DNA of 64,000 nucleotides from Agromyces agglutinans. Its GTDB lineage: Bacteria > Actinomycetota > Actinomycetes > Actinomycetales > Microbacteriaceae. The notes under the pieces are model-generated. The model was given only the letters and a program-made list of their open reading frames with translations, had not been told where the DNA came from and did no database searches. The position numbers and the translations under genes are program-made. This document shows positions 61,367 through 64,000 of this stretch, one piece after another (position 1 is the first letter of the stretch; each line of letters starts with the position of its first letter). The DNA lies in the NCBI RefSeq assembly GCF_009647605.1, contig NZ_WJIF01000003.1, positions 283,987 to 347,986 of the forward strand, in the 5' to 3' direction.

Positions 61367-61390
61367 ATTGTTAAGTACTTAACAGTATGG
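61363..61390. promoter_or_regulatory. 28-bp MarR palindrome overlapping the start codon
   Basis: CCATATTGTTAAGT / ACTTAACAGTATGG: halves match at 13 of 14 positions; the inner 16 bp (TGTTAAGTACTTAACA, 61369-61384) are perfect. It includes the ATG of the MarR gene on the minus strand. Confidence 0.9.
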
Positions 61391-61405
61391 ATGCCTCCGC
61401 GTCAA
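61377..61405 (-). promoter_or_regulatory. Promoter of the MarR operon
   Basis: Minus strand TTGACG (61400-61405), 17-bp spacer, TTAAGT (61377-61382). The -10 box is inside the palindrome and the predicted start is only a few bases before the ATG, so the mRNA is nearly leaderless. Confidence 0.6.
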
Positions 61406-61419
61406 GCGTCGGCCGCAGG

Positions 61420-62391
61420 TCAGGCCGGCACCGTCGCCTCGACGAGCCCATCGCGCTTCGCGCGGCGACGCTCGCTCACGAGGAACACGATGAGCAGGAC
61501 GATCCCGGTCAGGACGATGAGGTACGTGCTGAACGCGGGCAGGAGCCCGAACACGTTGGTCACCGGGTGCCCGCCGTGCAGGAACAGGGTCGGATCGGTG
61601 GTCGCGTGCAGCAGGATCGGCCAGATCAGGTTGCCCGTCACGCGCAACGCGAGGTACATGCAGAGGCCGAAGAAGAAGGTGTAGACGACCTGCTGGAGCG
61701 TCGTGGCGAGGCCCTGGTCGCTGGTGAACAGGTTGCCGAGGTGCAGTGCCGCGAAGATGCCGGCCGACGTGAGCCCGACCGCGATCTCGCCGTGACCCGC
61801 CTTGCGCATGAGGTTGACGACGAAGCCGCGCGTGAGCACCTCCTCGGCGAACCCGACGAAGAGGCCCGTGAACAGCCACGCCGCGACGAGCCCCGCGCCG
61901 GCATCGGCGTAGTCGATGCTCAGGAAGGCCGAGACGTTGATCGCCAGCACGACGCCGACGGCGACCCACATCCACCCGCGCCCGCGGACCGGCTGCGGCC
62001 CGAAGAGCTCCTTCAGCCATCCGACCGACGCGGCGAAGACCACGAGGATCACGCTGCCGAGCACGATCGGCAGCGCCGTGCCGATGAGCACATCCATCGC
62101 CTCGCCCTCCTCACCGCGGATGCCGCTCCCGGCGGGCCCGAACACCGACCCGACGAGCCAGCTCATGAGCTGGTAGAGCGCGTAGTACGCGGCCGCCAGC
62201 AGCAGCGCCCGCCATGCGCCCCCTCGCTCCCAGAAGCGGCTCCACGACGATGATGACGACGACTGTTCGGGCACGGGCACTGCGTGATGGGGCACTGCGA
62301 CCTCCGGGGGGACTGGCGACGAGACGGAGGCGGGGGCCTCCGACGCAAGAGTACGCGGAAGCGGCGGGCGTGACGATGCCGCCGCGGTCAC
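61420..62391 (-). CDS. CPBP family intramembrane metalloprotease
   Basis: 323 aa if the GTG at 62391 is used; the first ~50 residues are disordered and a later GTG could be the true start. CPBP motifs: FVGFAEEVLTRGFVVNLM (EExxxR), GIFAALHLGNLF (HxxxN/F) and WPILLHATTDPTLFL, with about eight transmembrane segments. These Rce1-like proteins cleave within membranes and include bacteriocin-immunity proteins; the substrate is unknown. Followed by the MarR gene on the same strand. Confidence 0.9.
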   Translation of the reverse strand: MTAAASSRPPLPRTLASEAPASVSSPVPPEVAVPHHAVPVPEQSSSSSSWSRFWERGGAWRALLLAAAYYALYQLMSWLVGSVFGPAGSGIRGEEGEAMDVLIGTALPIVLGSVILVVFAASVGWLKELFGPQPVRGRGWMWVAVGVVLAINVSAFLSIDYADAGAGLVAAWLFTGLFVGFAEEVLTRGFVVNLMRKAGHGEIAVGLTSAGIFAALHLGNLFTSDQGLATTLQQVVYTFFFGLCMYLALRVTGNLIWPILLHATTDPTLFLHGGHPVTNVFGLLPAFSTYLIVLTGIVLLIVFLVSERRRAKRDGLVEATVPA

Positions 62392-62421
62392 GATCCGGAG
62401 GCGGTCACGAGGCCGCCGCGC

Positions 62422-63414
62422 TCACGACATGGAGCCCGCGGAGGTCGCCGTCGCCAGCGTCCCGGCCAGGCGATCGAGGTACGCGACGAGCTCGGGCGGG
62501 CCGTCGACCCGCCACGTCGCGTCCGCCGGGATCCAGAGCAGGTGCACCGCGAGGTGCTCGACCGACTCGCCCTCGATGCGCCAGGCCGACCGTCGGCCGC
62601 CGTCGAGCGGTTCCGCCGTGCGACCGTACGACCCGAACTGCGCGCGGAACTCCTCGTAGGGCAGGTCGACGAGCACGACGGCGCGCAGCAGCCGGTCGCG
62701 CCGGCGCACGGATGCCTCGACCCGAGCGACGGCGTCGGCCTCGGTCAACGGCAGCGGCTCGAACCGCACGCGGGTCTGGAACACCTCCGCGATGCGGTCG
62801 ACCCGGAACGTGCGCCAGTCCTCGCGCTCGCGGTCCCAGGCGAGCAGGTACCAGCGCACATGGATCGGCACGAGCCGATACGGCTCGACGATGCGGGCCG
62901 AGGCGGTGCCCGAGGCATCCGTGTAGTGGAAGCGGATGCGCTCGCTGTCGCGGCAGCACAGCGCGAGCAGGCCGAGCAGGTCGGCCTCGACCGCCGCCGA
63001 CGCCGCGGCGCCGGGCCGGAAGCCCGCGGGCGTCGCGTGCGACTGCAACGCCTCGATGCGCCGGCGCAGCGCGGCCGGCAGCACCTGCTCGACCTTCGCG
63101 AGCGCGCTGAGCGTCGTGTGCTCGGCGCCGCGGAGCCCGCTCGTCGCCTGCGAGCGCAGGCCGACGGCGATCGCGACCCCCTCGTCGTCGGTGAGCAGCA
63201 GCGGCGGCAGGCCCGTGCCCGCCTCGAGTCGGTAGCCGCCCGCGACGCCGCGGGTCGACTCGATGCCGTACCCGAGCTCGCGCAGGCGCTCGATGTCGCG
63301 GCGCAGCGTGCGCTCCGAGACGTCGAGGCGGTCGGTGAGCTCGCGCGCGGTCCAATGGCGATGGCTCTGCAGGAGCGACAGCAGGTCGAGCGTTCGCGAG
63401 GTGGTGGCGGCCAT
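62422..63414 (-). CDS. YafY-type WYL-domain transcriptional regulator
   Basis: 330 aa. HTH: TLDLLSLLQSHRHWTARELTDRLDVSERTLRRDIERLRELGYGIESTRGVAGGYRLEAGTGLPPL; WYL core: EPYRLVPIHVRWYLLAWDREREDWRTFRVDRIAEV with Trp/Tyr/Leu in place; WCX tail after. WYL regulators sense nucleotide-like ligands and often govern transport, repair or defence genes. Diverges from an ABC ATPase across a 60-bp gap with a 12-bp perfect palindrome. Confidence 0.93.
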   Translation of the reverse strand: MAATTSRTLDLLSLLQSHRHWTARELTDRLDVSERTLRRDIERLRELGYGIESTRGVAGGYRLEAGTGLPPLLLTDDEGVAIAVGLRSQATSGLRGAEHTTLSALAKVEQVLPAALRRRIEALQSHATPAGFRPGAAASAAVEADLLGLLALCCRDSERIRFHYTDASGTASARIVEPYRLVPIHVRWYLLAWDREREDWRTFRVDRIAEVFQTRVRFEPLPLTEADAVARVEASVRRRDRLLRAVVLVDLPYEEFRAQFGSYGRTAEPLDGGRRSAWRIEGESVEHLAVHLLWIPADATWRVDGPPELVAYLDRLAGTLATATSAGSMS

Positions 63415-63432
63415 GCGTCCATCCTGCTCCTA

Positions 63433-63444
63433 TTCCGGCCGGAA
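63433..63444. promoter_or_regulatory. 12-bp palindrome between WYL and ABC genes
   Basis: TTCCGGCCGGAA, perfect, 18 bp upstream of the WYL start codon and 30 bp upstream of the ABC ATG. A likely operator for the WYL protein on both genes. Confidence 0.65.
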
Positions 63445-63474
63445 AGTGACCGGATGCCTCGGGAAACTGTGTGC

Positions 63475-64000
63475 ATGACCAGTCAGACGAACTCCGAACG
63501 CATCATCCACGCCACCGGCCTGACCAAGACCTTCCGCGCGAAGGGCCACGACGTCGAGGCCGTCCGCGGCGTCGACCTCTCGGTCGGCCGCGGCGAGCTC
63601 GTGGCATTCCTCGGCCCCAACGGGGCGGGCAAGTCGACGACGCTGCGCATGCTGACGACCCTGCTGCCGCCGACGTCGGGCGAGGCATCCGTCGCGGGTT
63701 CCGACATCCGGCGCGACCCCGCGGGCGTGCGCCGCCGCATCGGCTACGTCGGGCAGGGCAGCTCGGGCGGGCACACCCAGCGCGTGCGCGACGAGCTGCA
63801 CGCGCAGGGCGCCTTCTACGGCCTCGGCCGGCGCGAGACCCGCGAGCGGGCCGGCGAGCTCGTGGAGACGCTCGAGCTCGCGAGCGTCGCGAACCGTCAG
63901 GTGCAGTCGCTCTCCGGCGGCCAGAAGCGTCGCCTCGACATCGCGCTCGGGCTGATCCACCGTCCCGAGCTGCTCTTCCTCGACGAGCCGTCGACCGGGC
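63475..64000 (+). CDS. ABC transporter ATP-binding protein, DrrA-like (cut by window edge)
   Basis: At least 175 aa from the ATG at 63475, running off the right edge. AVRGVDLSVGRGELVAFLGPNGAGKSTTLRML (Walker A), RRRIGYVGQGSSGGHTQRVRDEL, signature LSGGQKRRLDIALGLIHRPELLFLDEPSTG (signature and Walker B). The ATG ACC SQTNSERIIHATGL start resembles daunorubicin-resistance type DrrA exporters. A permease gene should follow outside the window. Confidence 0.92.
   Translation, partial: MTSQTNSERIIHATGLTKTFRAKGHDVEAVRGVDLSVGRGELVAFLGPNGAGKSTTLRMLTTLLPPTSGEASVAGSDIRRDPAGVRRRIGYVGQGSSGGHTQRVRDELHAQGAFYGLGRRETRERAGELVETLELASVANRQVQSLSGGQKRRLDIALGLIHRPELLFLDEPSTG

Overview
This is a very GC-rich (about 70%) stretch of an actinobacterial chromosome. 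Closely packed genes with ATGA/GTGA overlaps, Ser=TCG and Asp=GAC codon preference, two F420-type luciferase-like oxidoreductases, a DUF222/HNH gene and several leaderless-looking promoters suggest the order Micrococcales, probably Microbacteriaceae. The genus is not established. The set of sugar and polysaccharide genes suggests a soil or plant-debris heterotroph. No tRNA, rRNA, CRISPR array, insertion sequence or prophage was recognised.

Layout. 1-10 kb: an F420-type oxidoreductase cut by the left edge, a beta-class DNA methyltransferase with a small membrane protein, a lipoate ligase, a histidine phosphatase, a secreted GH6 cellulase under a CelR-like operator, a lipase-like hydrolase divergent from a MarR-MFS operon, and glutamate dehydrogenase. 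9.8-24.2 kb: a complete L-rhamnose locus. A minus-strand operon (ABC ATPase, two permeases, binding protein, L-fucose-isomerase-like protein, mutarotase, LacI repressor) diverges from a plus-strand operon (mutarotase, rhamnose isomerase, aldolase/dehydrogenase fusion, rhamnulokinase) across a 391-bp region with copies of one 12-bp operator. Rhamnose would be imported, isomerised, phosphorylated and split to DHAP and L-lactaldehyde. The FMN lactate dehydrogenase at 31-32.5 kb, under its own FadR-type repressor, could oxidise resulting L-lactate (inference).

24-46 kb: mostly single genes and regulator/target pairs (TetR, FadR, ROK, AraC, Lrp, GntR), many with visible palindromic operators, plus an NYN-LOTUS protein, two MFS pumps, a dipeptide transporter and a glycosyltransferase. 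46-49.6 kb: a RimK-type ligase fused to an RCK_C domain, divergent from a retropepsin-like RimB relative with overlapping start codons, then a DUF222/HNH gene flanked by repeats. 49.6-58.8 kb: two coupled GH3 genes, the first membrane-anchored with permuted domain order, then putA divergent from a LysR gene. 59-64 kb: lipoprotein, MarR, CPBP protease, a WYL regulator divergent from an ABC ATPase that runs off the right edge.

Two window-wide features stand out. The hexamer GGATGC/GCATCC is roughly threefold over-represented by hand count and forms the outer stem of some intergenic hairpins. Short intergenic tandem repeats are also frequent.
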